The notes: generated by a model not told the origin, from the sequence alone. Positions 12,099-22,056 are shown, numbered from the stretch's first letter. The stretch is DNA of 64,000 nucleotides from Rahnella sp. AA (GCF_002834385.1 NZ_PITQ01000001.1:434001-498000); one strand, 5' to 3'. Numbers and translations: made by a program.

Positions 12099-13079
12099 TT
12101 ATTGCACAGTGTTTTTCTGCAACGTCAGCGGGCGGTTATCTGGCCCGGGAACACCAAAATCCGGTAGCCCGTTTTCGCCCCAGACGAAGGTTTTAATCCG
12201 GGTATGACGGTTCGGGTCATACAGCGGGTCGCCCTCAATTTCAGTGTAATTTCGGGCATGGTAAACCAGCACGTCTTCGCCCTGTTCGTTGCGCGTAAAG
12301 CTGTTGTGACCGGGGCCAAACTGCCTGTTCTGCTTATGTGTGGTGAATACCGGTCGTGGCGATTTATGCCACGCAGCTGCGTCGAGCAGATTGCTGCCGG
12401 TGTCTGCCGAGAGCAGCCCGATACAGTAATTTTCATCGGTCGCGCTGGCGGAATAAGTAATGAAAATCTTATCGCCGTGCTTAATCACTGCCGGGCCTTC
12501 ATTTACCCAAAAGCCGATAATTTCCCAGTCCAGTTCAGGTTTGCTGAGCATGACGGGCGGTGATTTCAGCGTCCACGGATCCTCCATTTCGGCAATGTAC
12601 AAATTAGAGTTACCCCGAATAGCCGGGTCTTTTTGCGCCCACAGATAATAGCTTTTTCCCTGATGTTCAAAGTGCGTTGCATCAAGCGAGAAACTGTCGA
12701 TTGGCGTCTGAATCCGGCCTTTCTCCACCCATTCCCCTGACAGTGGATCGGCATCTTCACACACCAGCGCATACATTCGGTGCTGGAATAAGCCATCAAC
12801 GATGTCCTGTGAAGGCGCAGCCGCGTAATAAATAACCCATTTACCGCCGATGAAATGCAGTTCAGGCGCCCAAATCAGTGCGCTCATCGGGCCGGCATCG
12901 GGTTTATGCCAGACCACAGTGGCAGGTGCGTCGGCCAGCCCCGTCAGCGTTGACGAACGCCGGATTTCGAGCCGGTCATATTCCGGAACCGAGGCAATAA
13001 AGTAATAGTGGCCATCGCTGTGCAGCCAGATATGAGGATCCGCGCGCTGTTCGATCAGCGGATTCGGGTAATTACTCAT
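12099..13079 (-). CDS. Family 43 glycoside hydrolase (arabinosidase/xylosidase type)
   Basis: This 326-residue protein has the GH43 five-bladed propeller layout with the three catalytic acids visible: base Asp14 in RADPHIW, the pKa-modulating Asp133 in SFSLDATHF, and the acid Glu194 in VNEGPAVI. No signal peptide is present, so it acts in the cytoplasm on oligosaccharides already imported. GH43 members mostly cleave alpha-L-arabinofuranosides or beta-D-xylosides of plant cell walls; the exact substrate cannot be read here. Its start overlaps the stop of the upstream GPH transporter by 8 bases, so the pair is one import-and-hydrolysis operon. It is absent from this place in E. coli, where ampE faces aroP directly. 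Confidence 0.88.
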   Translation of the reverse strand: MSNYPNPLIEQRADPHIWLHSDGHYYFIASVPEYDRLEIRRSSTLTGLADAPATVVWHKPDAGPMSALIWAPELHFIGGKWVIYYAAAPSQDIVDGLFQHRMYALVCEDADPLSGEWVEKGRIQTPIDSFSLDATHFEHQGKSYYLWAQKDPAIRGNSNLYIAEMEDPWTLKSPPVMLSKPELDWEIIGFWVNEGPAVIKHGDKIFITYSASATDENYCIGLLSADTGSNLLDAAAWHKSPRPVFTTHKQNRQFGPGHNSFTRNEQGEDVLVYHARNYTEIEGDPLYDPNRHTRIKTFVWGENGLPDFGVPGPDNRPLTLQKNTVQ

Positions 13080-14508
13080 GTTTCAGCTCCTTGCTGTGAA
13101 GGGGGGCAGAGGCAGGCTCCTGCGCCTGTTTTTCATCATGATATTCATTGAGTTCGCGGTAGTTGCGGCGGCGAATTTCCAGGTCAGCCTGAATCGTCCG
13201 CATGGTTTCACGATCCACTTTCAGTAAGCGTACAACCCCCGCCGTAATGAGATAACCGACGCCGGGAATAACGGTAAACAGCAGCACAATCCCGTTGATT
13301 GCATGGTCACTTTGCTGCGCCGCACCGGCGTTGTAGCCGTAAGCGGAGAGCAGGAATCCGACCATCGCACCGGCCACGGCCAGCCCGCATTTGAGGAAGA
13401 ACAGGTTGCCGGAGAAGCTGATCCCGGTGACGCGTTTACCAGTTTTCCATTCACCATAGTCATCCACGTCGGCCATCAGCGACCAGTGCAGCGGGGAAGG
13501 GAGCTGATGCATGATGTTCAGAACAAAGTAAGCAATCAGGATAAGCGTGGTGGCGTGCGGGTCGAGGAAATAGAATCCGCAGGAGAAAATGGTCAGAATG
13601 ATATTGGCCCAGAAGAAGACTTTCAGTTTGCAGTATTTGTCCGTCAGCGGTTTCGCCAGCGCACTGCCAATCATCATGCCGACCACGCCGAGGCTGATAA
13701 ACATACTGGCGAATGACGTCGATTTTTCCATCACCCAGGTAACGTAATACATGGTGGCCGCCATGCGGATAAAGCCGGGGCAGACGTTGCAAAAAGTCAG
13801 CAGCAGAATGCGAACCCACTGGTCGTTTTTCCATACATCTTTCAGGTCAGATTTTAAGGCGTGTTTGGACGGTACGGCAGGCTGGATGCGTTCTTTCACT
13901 GAGCTGAAGCAGAACAGGAACATAAACAGTGCGATGATCGCCATGACGCCCATAGACATCTGGTAGCCTTTGGCTTTGTCCGCCCCCCCAAAGAAATCGG
14001 CCATGGGCAGCAGGGTGGATGACAAAATCAGTGTGGCAATACCGACCATAAAGAAGCGATAAGACTGGCATGCGACGCGCTCGTGCGGGTCGGCGGTAAT
14101 CACGCCGCCGAGCGAGCAATACGGAATGTTGATGGCAGTATAGGTCAGCGACATCAGAAAATAAGTGACAAAAGCATAGATAACTTTGCTGTTGTAGCTC
14201 CACTCTGGCGTGGTAAACATCAGCACGCTAAACAGAACGTAGGGCACCGATATCCATAACAGATACGGGCGGAACCGGCCCCAGCGGGTGGTGGTGCGGT
14301 CAGCAATTGCCCCCATTATCGGGTCGGTGACGGCGTCGATAATGCGCACCGACAGCAACAGTACGCCGACCAGCGCGGGTGCCAGGCCGAACACGTCGGT
14401 ATAGAAATAATTGAGAAACAGCATGATGGCACCGCCAATCATATTGCAGCCCGCATCTCCCATTCCGTACGCTACTTTCTCTTTGAACGACAGCGCGCCT
14501 TCCTTCAT
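13072..14508 (-). CDS. GPH-family glycoside/pentoside:cation symporter
   Basis: The 478-residue protein is a 12-helix transporter of the glycoside-pentoside-hexuronide family (MelB/XynT/YicJ relatives). The N-terminal KVAYGMGDAGCNMIGG, then DAVTDPIMGAIADRT and GRFRPYLLW, are the standard GPH signatures, including the MelB-like cation-site aspartates. It presumably imports the arabino- or xylo-oligosaccharide that the GH43 partner cleaves. The start follows CGGAGAACATCC. A promoter should lie in the 218 bases before it, where no regulator gene is found, so control probably comes from a distant regulator. Confidence 0.9.
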   Translation of the reverse strand: MKEGALSFKEKVAYGMGDAGCNMIGGAIMLFLNYFYTDVFGLAPALVGVLLLSVRIIDAVTDPIMGAIADRTTTRWGRFRPYLLWISVPYVLFSVLMFTTPEWSYNSKVIYAFVTYFLMSLTYTAINIPYCSLGGVITADPHERVACQSYRFFMVGIATLILSSTLLPMADFFGGADKAKGYQMSMGVMAIIALFMFLFCFSSVKERIQPAVPSKHALKSDLKDVWKNDQWVRILLLTFCNVCPGFIRMAATMYYVTWVMEKSTSFASMFISLGVVGMMIGSALAKPLTDKYCKLKVFFWANIILTIFSCGFYFLDPHATTLILIAYFVLNIMHQLPSPLHWSLMADVDDYGEWKTGKRVTGISFSGNLFFLKCGLAVAGAMVGFLLSAYGYNAGAAQQSDHAINGIVLLFTVIPGVGYLITAGVVRLLKVDRETMRTIQADLEIRRRNYRELNEYHDEKQAQEPASAPLHSKELKHE

Positions 14509-14660
14509 GGATGTTCTCCGGCTATTGGTTGAAAAGGTGAGTTGTTAAAAAACTGTTTGATAGCGTTGAGTATTGGCTGGAGAGGCGAAGAGGAGTCAGG
14601 AGGTAAGAGTCATGAAGATGGACGATTTGGTCATGTCGGACAAACTGTGACGCATATAAC

Positions 14661-14705
14661 AAAGCGCCCCGGTAAGTGAAACTTAGCCGGGGCGCTTTAC
14701 GTTTT
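14661..14705. terminator. Strong hairpin downstream of aroP
   Basis: AAAGCGCCCCGGTAAGT (14661 on) pairs with ACTTAGCCGGGGCGCTTT around a GAA loop, with one bulged base. Its position, 20-60 bases past the aroP stop, fits transcription ending from aroP. Confidence 0.75.
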
Positions 14706-14726
14706 TAGCGGTTTAAAATCGGAAGA

Positions 14727-16097
14727 TTATGCGTTGACCGATTTTCCGTTTTGCTGATTTTTGATCCAGTAACCCACACCAAGAATGACCAGCCAGACAG
14801 GGATCAGCCAGACGGAAATCGCCATGCCCGGCGTGATCGCCATAATCACCAGGATTGCGGCCATGAACAGCAGGCAGATGTAGTTGCCCAGCGGATAAAG
14901 CAGCGCTTTGAACTTGGTTTCCACACCCTCACGACGTTTCGCCTGACGGAATTTGATGTGTGCGAGGCTGATCATCGCCCAGTTGATTACCAGTGCGGAA
15001 ACCACCAGCGCCATCAGCAGGCCGAAAGCTTCGCCCGGCATCAGGTAGTTAATCAGTACGCAAAGTGCAGTGGTCACGGCAGACACGAGGATTGATGCCA
15101 CCGGAACGCCGCGCTTGTCGACATTGAGCAAGGCTTTTGGCGCGTTGCCTTGCTGAGCCAGACCAAACAGCATGCGGCTGTTGCAGTAAACGCAGCTGTT
15201 ATAAACCGACAATGCCGCTGTCAGGATAACCACGTTAAGAGCGTTGGCGACCAGCGCATCACCCAGATCATGGAAAATCAGAACAAACGGGCTGGTGTCT
15301 GGCCCGACGCGGGTCCATGGCATCAGCGAAAGCAGAACCGCCAGTGAGCCCACATAGAAAATCAGGATGCGGTAGATAACCTGGTTGGTTGCTTTCGGAA
15401 TGCTGACTTCAGGATTATCCGCTTCTGCTGCAGTAATACCGACCAGCTCAAGACCACCGAACGAGAACATGATGATAGCCATCATCATCACCAGCCCGGT
15501 CATTCCGTGAGGCAGGAAACCGCCTTGTTCCCACAGGTTACGAACTGTGGCCTGCGGGCCTGCGGTGTCACTAAACAGTAACCATCCGCCGAACAGAATC
15601 ATGGCGACAACGGCAACCACTTTAATGATCGCAAACCAAAACTCCATTTCCCCGAACACTTTTACGTTGGTCAGGTTGATGGCGTTAATCACCACAAAGA
15701 AAACGGCCGCTGAAGCCCAGGTTGGGATCTCCGGCCACCAGAACTGAATGTACTTACCGACTGCTGTCAGTTCAGCCATCGCGACCAGAACGTAAAGCAC
15801 CCAGTAATTCCAGCCGGAAGCAAAACCGGCAAATCCGCCCCAGTATTTATAGGCAAAATGGCTGAATGACCCGGCGACCGGCTCTTCAACCACCATTTCA
15901 CCCAACTGACGCATAATTAAAAATGCAATAAATCCAGCGATAGCGTAGCCAAGAATAATCCCAGGGCCCGCGGACTGGATGACGGAGGCGCTGCCCAGAA
16001 ACAGACCTGTTCCGACAGCCCCCCCCAGCGCGATCAACTGAATATGACGGTTTTTCAGGCCGCGCTTCAGCTCTTCGCCTTTTTGTTGATCAACCAT
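14727..16097 (-). CDS. aroP: Aromatic amino acid permease AroP
   Basis: AroP is a proton-coupled APC-superfamily importer for phenylalanine, tyrosine and tryptophan in the inner membrane. The 456-residue product has the amino-acid permease opening (NRHIQLIALGGAVGTGLFLG), GSFSHFAYKYWG and about 12 membrane segments. PheP is the nearest alternative, but the location between ampE and pdhR and the tandem TyrR-like boxes upstream support AroP. It is divergent from pdhR. Confidence 0.94.
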   Translation of the reverse strand: MVDQQKGEELKRGLKNRHIQLIALGGAVGTGLFLGSASVIQSAGPGIILGYAIAGFIAFLIMRQLGEMVVEEPVAGSFSHFAYKYWGGFAGFASGWNYWVLYVLVAMAELTAVGKYIQFWWPEIPTWASAAVFFVVINAINLTNVKVFGEMEFWFAIIKVVAVVAMILFGGWLLFSDTAGPQATVRNLWEQGGFLPHGMTGLVMMMAIIMFSFGGLELVGITAAEADNPEVSIPKATNQVIYRILIFYVGSLAVLLSLMPWTRVGPDTSPFVLIFHDLGDALVANALNVVILTAALSVYNSCVYCNSRMLFGLAQQGNAPKALLNVDKRGVPVASILVSAVTTALCVLINYLMPGEAFGLLMALVVSALVINWAMISLAHIKFRQAKRREGVETKFKALLYPLGNYICLLFMAAILVIMAITPGMAISVWLIPVWLVILGVGYWIKNQQNGKSVNA

Positions 16098-16153
16098 TTA
16101 CCTGTCCTCTGTCATTGGGGCAAAAGCCATAACATTCTGTATGTTAGGCAGGA

Positions 16154-16194
16154 TGTAAGGCGATAATTACACTTTTTGTATCTAATTATTTACG
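16154..16194 (-). promoter_or_regulatory. Tandem TyrR boxes upstream of aroP
   Basis: Two 18-base matches to the TyrR consensus TGTAAA-N6-TTTACA lie side by side: TGTAAG-N6-ATTACA (16154-16171) and TGTATC-N6-TTTACG (16177-16194), 5 bases apart. They sit 57-97 bases before the aroP start, as expected for TyrR repression of aroP. Confidence 0.75.
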
Positions 16195-16461
16195 GCTGAA
16201 TTGTGCCTAAAAATCAGCATCATCTACCGTTCGGGCAAGAATAATGTTATGCGCAAAAGTTTGCACGGGGTTTATGCGTCATCTGCATAACAAATAGCCA
16301 AATTGGCTGGAAATTTGTTCAGGATCTAAAAAATGTGATCTGACGCAGAGAAAAATCGAGAGATGATAAGAATTTGTTAAAATGTGCGGGGTCGACGCAT
16401 TTACTGGGTAGCCATATGGACACAAGGTGAATACTTTGTTACTTTACGGCCACGTTTTTTA

Positions 16462-16478
16462 AATTGGTATTACCAATT
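16462..16478 (+). promoter_or_regulatory. PdhR operator
   Basis: AATTGGTATTACCAATT is a perfect match to the PdhR palindrome ATTGGTnnnACCAAT. It lies 47 bases before the pdhR start, so PdhR should repress pdhR-aceEF here, with pyruvate as the inducer. The wider 428-base pdhR-aroP gap holds this operator, the TyrR boxes and no gene. Confidence 0.9.
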
Positions 16479-16525
16479 GACTCCGGCAACTTACAGAGTC
16501 GCTACTCGCAGAGAACAGCACAGAT

Positions 16526-17296
16526 ATGGCTTACAGCAAAATCCGACAGCCTAAGTTATCCGATGTGATCGAGCAGCAACTTGAGTTCCTGATCCTCGAA
16601 GGCACCTTGAGACCCGGGGAAAAGCTTCCGCCAGAACGCGAACTGGCCAAACAGTTTGATGTTTCGCGACCTTCTCTGCGTGAGGCAATCCAAAGCCTCG
16701 AAGGGAAGGGACTACTCCTGCGCCGCCAGGGTGGTGGTACTTTCGTCCAAAGTAATCTGTGGCAAAGCGTGAGTGACCCGCTGGCTGAGTTACTGGCCGA
16801 CCATCCTGAATCACAATTCGATCTCCTTGAAACACGACATGCCCTTGAAGGGATCGCTGCGTATTACGCGGCGCTTCGTGGCACAGAGGAAGATTTGCAG
16901 CGTATTCGCGATTGCCATGTGGTCATTCAGACCGCACAAGACAGCGGAGATCTGGACGCAGAAGCCGATGCGGTTATGCAGTATCAGGTCGCTGTAACAG
17001 AAGCAGCGCATAATGTGGTGCTGCTGCATCTGGTCCGTTGTATGGGACCGATGCTTGAGAAGAACGTTCGACAGAACTTTGAATTGCTTTACTCACGCCG
17101 GGAAATGCTGGCCACGGTAAGCAACCACCGCGCCAGTATTTTCGAGGCGATTGTTGCACGGGAACCAGAAATAGCGCGTGCCGCATCACACCGTCACCTG
17201 GCGTTCATTGAAGAAGTTTTGCTGGATCTCAGCCGGGAACACACCCGGCGGGATCGGTCTTTACGACGGCTCCAGCAACGAAAAGATGAAAGTTAA
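16526..17296 (+). CDS. pdhR: Pyruvate-sensing repressor PdhR
   Basis: PdhR is a GntR-family (FadR subfamily) repressor that releases DNA when pyruvate accumulates; it controls the pyruvate dehydrogenase complex and respiratory genes. The 256-residue product has the winged helix at residues 10-75 ([20 protein letters not shown] then [15 protein letters not shown]) and an all-helical FCD sensor domain afterwards. It carries its own operator upstream and is followed by aceE after 163 bases that contain an elaborate stem-loop. Length and gene order match E. coli. Confidence 0.97.
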   Translation: MAYSKIRQPKLSDVIEQQLEFLILEGTLRPGEKLPPERELAKQFDVSRPSLREAIQSLEGKGLLLRRQGGGTFVQSNLWQSVSDPLAELLADHPESQFDLLETRHALEGIAAYYAALRGTEEDLQRIRDCHVVIQTAQDSGDLDAEADAVMQYQVAVTEAAHNVVLLHLVRCMGPMLEKNVRQNFELLYSRREMLATVSNHRASIFEAIVAREPEIARAASHRHLAFIEEVLLDLSREHTRRDRSLRRLQQRKDES

Positions 17297-17353
17297 CCTT
17301 CGGGATTAATTTTTAGAGCCTTCATTTGAGGGCTCACGGCAACTACATGACGG

Positions 17354-17416
17354 GCCTGTCTTCGTGCGTTTTGTTCGTGACGAAGAGTGTTGTAGAAAGA
17401 GCGCAGGAAGACAGGC
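17354..17416 (+). other. Long stem-loop in the pdhR-aceE leader
   Basis: GCCTGTCTTC (17354-17363) pairs perfectly with GAAGACAGGC (17407-17416). After one mismatch the stem continues with TGCG/CGCA, and a small TTCG/CGAA hairpin sits inside. There is no T-run after it, so it is not a classic terminator; it ends 43 bases before aceE. It may be an RNA stabilising or processing element. Confidence 0.6.
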
Positions 17417-17459
17417 TCCAGATAAACCAACGTATTAGATACAGATAAGGAAAAGCACC

Positions 17460-20123
17460 ATGTCAGAACGTGTAAATAATGACGTGGATCCGATCGAAAC
17501 TCGCGACTGGCTACAAGCGATCGAATCGGTCATCCGTGAAGAAGGTGTTGAGCGTGCACAGTTCCTGATCGATCAGGTTCTGAGTGAAGCGCGCAAGGGC
17601 GGCGTAAGCGTCGCTGCTGGTGCAGCCAGCCGTAACTACGTCAATACCATCGCTGTTGAAGACGAACCGCAATACCCGGGTAACCTGGAGCTGGAACGTA
17701 ATATTCGTACCGCAATCCGCTGGAATGCGATCATGACCGTTCTGCACGCCTCTAAGAAAGACCTGGAACTGGGCGGTCATATGGCTTCCTTCCAGTCTTC
17801 TGCGACCGTGTATGAAGTTTGCTTCAACCACTTCTTCCGTGCGCGTAATGAGAATGACGGCGGCGATCTGGTGTACTTCCAGGGCCACATCTCTCCGGGC
17901 GTGTACGCGCGTGCTTTCCTTGAAGGCCGCCTGACCGAAGACCAGATGAACAATTTCCGTCAGGAAGTTCACGGTAAAGGTCTGTCTTCTTATCCGCACC
18001 CTAAACTGATGCCTGAATTCTGGCAGTTCCCGACCGTTTCCATGGGTCTGGGTCCGATCGGTGCAATCTATCAGGCTAAATTCCTGAAGTACCTGGAACA
18101 CCGCGGTCTGAAAGACACCTCCGCGCAGCGTGTTTACGCGTTCCTGGGCGACGGTGAAATGGACGAACCAGAATCCAAAGGGGCGATCACCATCGCGACC
18201 CGTGAGAAACTGGACAACCTGTGCTTCATCATCAACTGTAACTTGCAGCGTCTTGATGGCCCGGTGACCGGCAACGGCAAAATCATCAACGAACTGGACG
18301 GCATCTTTGCAGGCGCTGGCTGGAACGTGATCAAAGTGATTTGGGGCGATCGTTGGGATGCTCTGCTGCGTAAAGATACCAGCGGCAAACTGATCCAACT
18401 GATGAACGAAACCGTGGACGGCGACTACCAGACCTTCAAATCCCGTGACGGTAAATACGTTCGTGAACACTTCTTCGGTCGTTACCCTGAAACCGCTGCT
18501 CTGGTCAAAGACATGACCGACGACGAAATCTGGGCACTGAACCGTGGTGGTCATGATCCGAAGAAAGTCTTTGCAGCGCTGAGCAAAGCACAGAACACCA
18601 AAGGCCAGCCTACCGTAATCCTTGCGCATACCATCAAAGGTTATGGCATGGGTGATGCGGCCGAAGGTAAAAACATTGCGCACCAGGTGAAGAAAATGAA
18701 CATGGATGGCGTGCGCTATATCCGTGATCGTTTCAGCGTGCCAGTTTCCGATGAAAATCTGGAAAAACTGCCGTATATCACTCTGGAAAAAGACTCTGCA
18801 GAATACAAATACCTGCATGAGCGTCGTGCTGCGCTGAAAGGCTACCTGCCGACCCGTCTGCCAAAGTTCACACAGAAGCTGGAAATGCCTGCGTTGTCTG
18901 ATTTCGCTCAACTGCTGGAAGAGCAGAAGAAAGAAATCTCTACAACCATCGCTTTCGTTCGTGCCCTGAACGTGATGCTGAAAAACGACTCCATCAAAGA
19001 CCGTCTGGTCCCCATCATCGCCGATGAAGCGCGTACATTCGGTATGGAAGGTCTGTTCCGTCAGATTGGTATTTACAGCCCGAACGGCCAGCAGTACACC
19101 CCGCAGGACCGTGAGCAGGTTGCTTACTATAAAGAAGACGAGAAAGGTCAGATCCTGCAGGAAGGTATCAATGAACTGGGTGCCGCGTCTTCATGGCTGG
19201 CCGCAGCGACTTCCTACAGCACCAACGATCTGCCAATGATCCCGTTCTACATCTACTACTCCATGTTTGGTTTCCAGCGTATCGGCGACCTGTGCTGGGC
19301 AGCGGGTGACCAACAGGCGCGTGGCTTCTTGATCGGCGGTACTTCAGGTCGTACGACCCTGAACGGTGAAGGTCTGCAGCACGAAGATGGTCACAGCCAC
19401 ATTCAGTCTCTGACTATCCCTAACTGTATTTCTTACGACCCGTCTTACGCTTACGAAGTTGCTGTCATCATGCATGACGGTCTGGTTCGTATGTACGGCG
19501 ACGCGCAGGAAAACGTTTATTACTACATCACTACGCTGAACGAAAACTACCACATGCCGGCAATGCCGGAAGGCGCTGAAGAAGGCATCCGTAAGGGTAT
19601 CTACAAGTTAGAAACTCTGGAAGGTAGCAAAGGTAAAGTACAGCTTCTGGGCTCCGGTTCTATCCTGCGTCACGTTCGTGAAGCGGCTGAAATCCTGTCC
19701 AAAGAGTACGGCGTAGGCTCTGACGTTTACAGTGTAACCTCCTTCACCGAACTGGCCCGTGACGGTCAGGACTGTGAGCGCTGGAACATGCTGCACCCAA
19801 CCGAAACTCCACGCGTTCCGTACATTGCTCAGGTGATGACCGACGCGCCAGCGGTTGCGTCTACTGACTACATGAAACTGTTTGCTGAACAGGTTCGTAC
19901 TTACGTTCCGGCCAGCGATTATCGCGTTCTGGGTACGGATGGCTTCGGTCGTTCAGACAGCCGCGAAAACCTGCGTCACCACTTCGAAGTGGATGCTTCC
20001 TACGTTGTGGTTGCTGCGCTGGGTGAATTGGCTAAACGCGGCGAAATCGAAACTTCTGTAGTGGCTGAAGCCATTAAGAAATTCGATATCAATCCAGAAA
20101 AAGTTAACCCGCGTCTGGCATAA
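17460..20123 (+). CDS. aceE: Pyruvate dehydrogenase E1 component
   Basis: AceE is the homodimeric thiamine-diphosphate E1 subunit that decarboxylates pyruvate and passes the acetyl group to the lipoyl arms of AceF. The 887-residue product is full length. The TPP/Mg site GDGEMDEPES followed by the NC pair (CFIINCNLQ) is intact, as are the active-site stretches GHMASFQSSA and NGEGLQHEDGHSH. The start follows AAGGAAAAGCACC. aceF begins 13 bases after the stop, so the genes are co-transcribed with pdhR. Confidence 0.98.
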   Translation: MSERVNNDVDPIETRDWLQAIESVIREEGVERAQFLIDQVLSEARKGGVSVAAGAASRNYVNTIAVEDEPQYPGNLELERNIRTAIRWNAIMTVLHASKKDLELGGHMASFQSSATVYEVCFNHFFRARNENDGGDLVYFQGHISPGVYARAFLEGRLTEDQMNNFRQEVHGKGLSSYPHPKLMPEFWQFPTVSMGLGPIGAIYQAKFLKYLEHRGLKDTSAQRVYAFLGDGEMDEPESKGAITIATREKLDNLCFIINCNLQRLDGPVTGNGKIINELDGIFAGAGWNVIKVIWGDRWDALLRKDTSGKLIQLMNETVDGDYQTFKSRDGKYVREHFFGRYPETAALVKDMTDDEIWALNRGGHDPKKVFAALSKAQNTKGQPTVILAHTIKGYGMGDAAEGKNIAHQVKKMNMDGVRYIRDRFSVPVSDENLEKLPYITLEKDSAEYKYLHERRAALKGYLPTRLPKFTQKLEMPALSDFAQLLEEQKKEISTTIAFVRALNVMLKNDSIKDRLVPIIADEARTFGMEGLFRQIGIYSPNGQQYTPQDREQVAYYKEDEKGQILQEGINELGAASSWLAAATSYSTNDLPMIPFYIYYSMFGFQRIGDLCWAAGDQQARGFLIGGTSGRTTLNGEGLQHEDGHSHIQSLTIPNCISYDPSYAYEVAVIMHDGLVRMYGDAQENVYYYITTLNENYHMPAMPEGAEEGIRKGIYKLETLEGSKGKVQLLGSGSILRHVREAAEILSKEYGVGSDVYSVTSFTELARDGQDCERWNMLHPTETPRVPYIAQVMTDAPAVASTDYMKLFAEQVRTYVPASDYRVLGTDGFGRSDSRENLRHHFEVDASYVVVAALGELAKRGEIETSVVAEAIKKFDINPEKVNPRLA

Positions 20124-20136
20124 GAGGTAAAGACAG

Positions 20137-20990
20137 ATGGCTATTGAAATTAACGTACCGGACATCGGTGCAGATGCAGTGGAAGTCACCGAAATCATGG
20201 TGAAGGTGGGCGATAAAGTCGAAGTTGAACAATCGCTGATCACCGTTGAAGGCGACAAAGCTTCTATGGAAGTGCCTTCTCCACAGGCAGGCGTGGTCAA
20301 AGAAATTAAAGTTGCGGTCGGCGATACCGTTGAAACCGGCAAACTGATCATGATCTTCGAAGCCGCTGACGGTGCTACTGATGCAGCACCTGCGAAACAG
20401 GAAGCGAAAGCAGAAGACAAACCTGCTGCTGCCGCACCTGCTTCCAGCGAAAGCAAAGAAGTGAACGTGCCAGATATTGGCGGCGACGAAGTTGAAGTCA
20501 CCGAGATCATGGTCAAAGTGGGCGACACCGTGTCAGCTGAACAATCGCTGATCACCGTAGAAGGCGATAAAGCTTCTATGGAAGTCCCTGCTCCGTTCGC
20601 GGGCAAAGTCAAAGAAATCAAAATCGCTGCGGGCGACAAAGTCAGCACCGGTTCTCTGATTATGGTCTTCGAAGTCGCAGGTTCTGGTGCAGCAGCACCG
20701 GCAGCAGCAGAAGCCAAATCAGAAGCGGCTCCGGTGGCTCCTGCACAAACCGGCAGCAAAGAAGTGAACGTGCCTGATATCGGCGGCGACGAAGTTGAAG
20801 TCACTGAAATCATGGTTAAAGTGGGCGACAAAATCAGTGCTGAACAATCACTGATCACCGTTGAAGGCGACAAAGCTTCAATGGAAGTCCCGGCTCCGTT
20901 CGCGGGTACCGTGAAAGAAATCAAAATCGCTGCGGGCGACAAAGTCAGCACCGGCTCTCTGATCATGGTCTTCGAAGTTGAAGGCGCTGC
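20137..20990 (+). repeat. Triplicated lipoyl-domain coding repeat inside aceF
   Basis: Three direct repeats of about 240 bases (near 20137-20380, 20455-20690 and 20757-20990) encode near-identical lipoyl domains. The second and third are the most alike, sharing long identical runs, which suggests recent exchange between them. Confidence 0.85.
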
Positions 20991-22026
20991 GCCTGCTCCG
21001 GCGGCGAAGAAAGAAGAAGCTGCTGCCCCTGCGAAACAGGAACAAAAAGCTGCTGCACCTGCTGTTAAAGCAGAAAGCAAAGGCGAGTTCGCTGAGAACG
21101 ACGCTTATGTTCACGCCACGCCGGTTATCCGTCGTCTGGCCCGTGAATTCGGCGTTAATCTGGCGAAAGTGAAAGGGACAGGCCGTAAAGGTCGTATCCT
21201 GCGCGAAGACGTTCAGACTTACGTGAAAGACGCGGTCAAACGCGCTGAAGCCGCGCCGGCTGCTGCCACTGGCGGCGGTATTCCGGGCATGCTGCCTTGG
21301 CCGAAAGTTGATTTCAGCAAGTTCGGCGAAATCGAAGAAGTGGAACTGGGCCGTATCCAGAAAATCTCCGGTGCAAACCTGAGCCGTAACTGGGTGATGA
21401 TCCCGCACGTTACACACTTCGACAAAACCGATATCACTGAGCTGGAAGCGTTCCGTAAACAGCAAAATGACGAAGCTGCGAAGCGCAAGCTGGATGTGAA
21501 ATTCACCCCGGTAGTCTTCATCATGAAAGCCGTTGCGGCTGCCCTTGAGCAGATGCCACGTTTCAACAGCTCTCTGTCCGAAGATGGCCAGAAACTGACG
21601 CTGAAAAAATACATCAATATCGGTGTTGCGGTTGATACGCCTAACGGCCTGGTTGTTCCGGTCTTCAAAGACGTGAACAAGAAAGGCATCGCTGAGCTGT
21701 CCCGTGAACTGATGGCTATCTCCAAGAAAGCCCGTGATGGTAAGCTGACTGCCGGCGAAATGCAGGGCGGTTGCTTCACTATTTCCAGCCTTGGTGGTAT
21801 CGGGACAACCCACTTTGCGCCAATCGTCAACGCGCCTGAAGTGGCTATCCTGGGTGTTTCTAAATCAGCCATCGAGCCGGTCTGGAACGGTAAAGAGTTC
21901 GCTCCGCGTCTGATGATGCCAATGTCGCTCTCCTTCGACCACCGTGTTATCGACGGTGCGGATGGTGCGCGCTTTATCACCATCATCAATAACGTGTTGT
22001 CTGACATTCGCCGTCTGGTGATGTAA
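20137..22026 (+). CDS. aceF: Dihydrolipoamide acetyltransferase E2 with three lipoyl domains
   Basis: AceF forms the 24-mer core of the pyruvate dehydrogenase complex and transfers acetyl groups to CoA. The 629-residue product has three lipoyl domains, each with the EGDKASMEV lipoylation motif (first modified Lys at residue 41), joined by mobile Ala/Pro-rich linkers. A peripheral-subunit-binding domain ([20 protein letters not shown]) and the catalytic domain ending in [13 protein letters not shown] follow. Three lipoyl domains is the usual enterobacterial number. A terminator follows, so lpd needs its own promoter for full expression. Confidence 0.98.
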   Translation: MAIEINVPDIGADAVEVTEIMVKVGDKVEVEQSLITVEGDKASMEVPSPQAGVVKEIKVAVGDTVETGKLIMIFEAADGATDAAPAKQEAKAEDKPAAAAPASSESKEVNVPDIGGDEVEVTEIMVKVGDTVSAEQSLITVEGDKASMEVPAPFAGKVKEIKIAAGDKVSTGSLIMVFEVAGSGAAAPAAAEAKSEAAPVAPAQTGSKEVNVPDIGGDEVEVTEIMVKVGDKISAEQSLITVEGDKASMEVPAPFAGTVKEIKIAAGDKVSTGSLIMVFEVEGAAPAPAAKKEEAAAPAKQEQKAAAPAVKAESKGEFAENDAYVHATPVIRRLAREFGVNLAKVKGTGRKGRILREDVQTYVKDAVKRAEAAPAAATGGGIPGMLPWPKVDFSKFGEIEEVELGRIQKISGANLSRNWVMIPHVTHFDKTDITELEAFRKQQNDEAAKRKLDVKFTPVVFIMKAVAAALEQMPRFNSSLSEDGQKLTLKKYINIGVAVDTPNGLVVPVFKDVNKKGIAELSRELMAISKKARDGKLTAGEMQGGCFTISSLGGIGTTHFAPIVNAPEVAILGVSKSAIEPVWNGKEFAPRLMMPMSLSFDHRVIDGADGARFITIINNVLSDIRRLVM

Positions 22027-22032
22027 GTGAGA

Positions 22033-22056
22033 AGCCGGCCAAACGGCCGGCTTTTT
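22033..22056 (+). terminator. Terminator after aceF
   Basis: AGCCGGCC and GGCCGGCT-type arms with an AAAC loop are followed by TTTTT, 7 bases past the aceF stop. Confidence 0.88.

Noticed and set aside
17511-18911. 466-codon open frame antisense to aceE
   Set aside because: Same pattern: biased shadow of a highly expressed gene whose codon use suppresses antisense stops. No domain seen.
19953-21080. 375-codon Ala/Ser/Thr-rich frame antisense to aceF
   Set aside because: Its apparent repeats mirror the lipoyl-domain repeats on the other strand.
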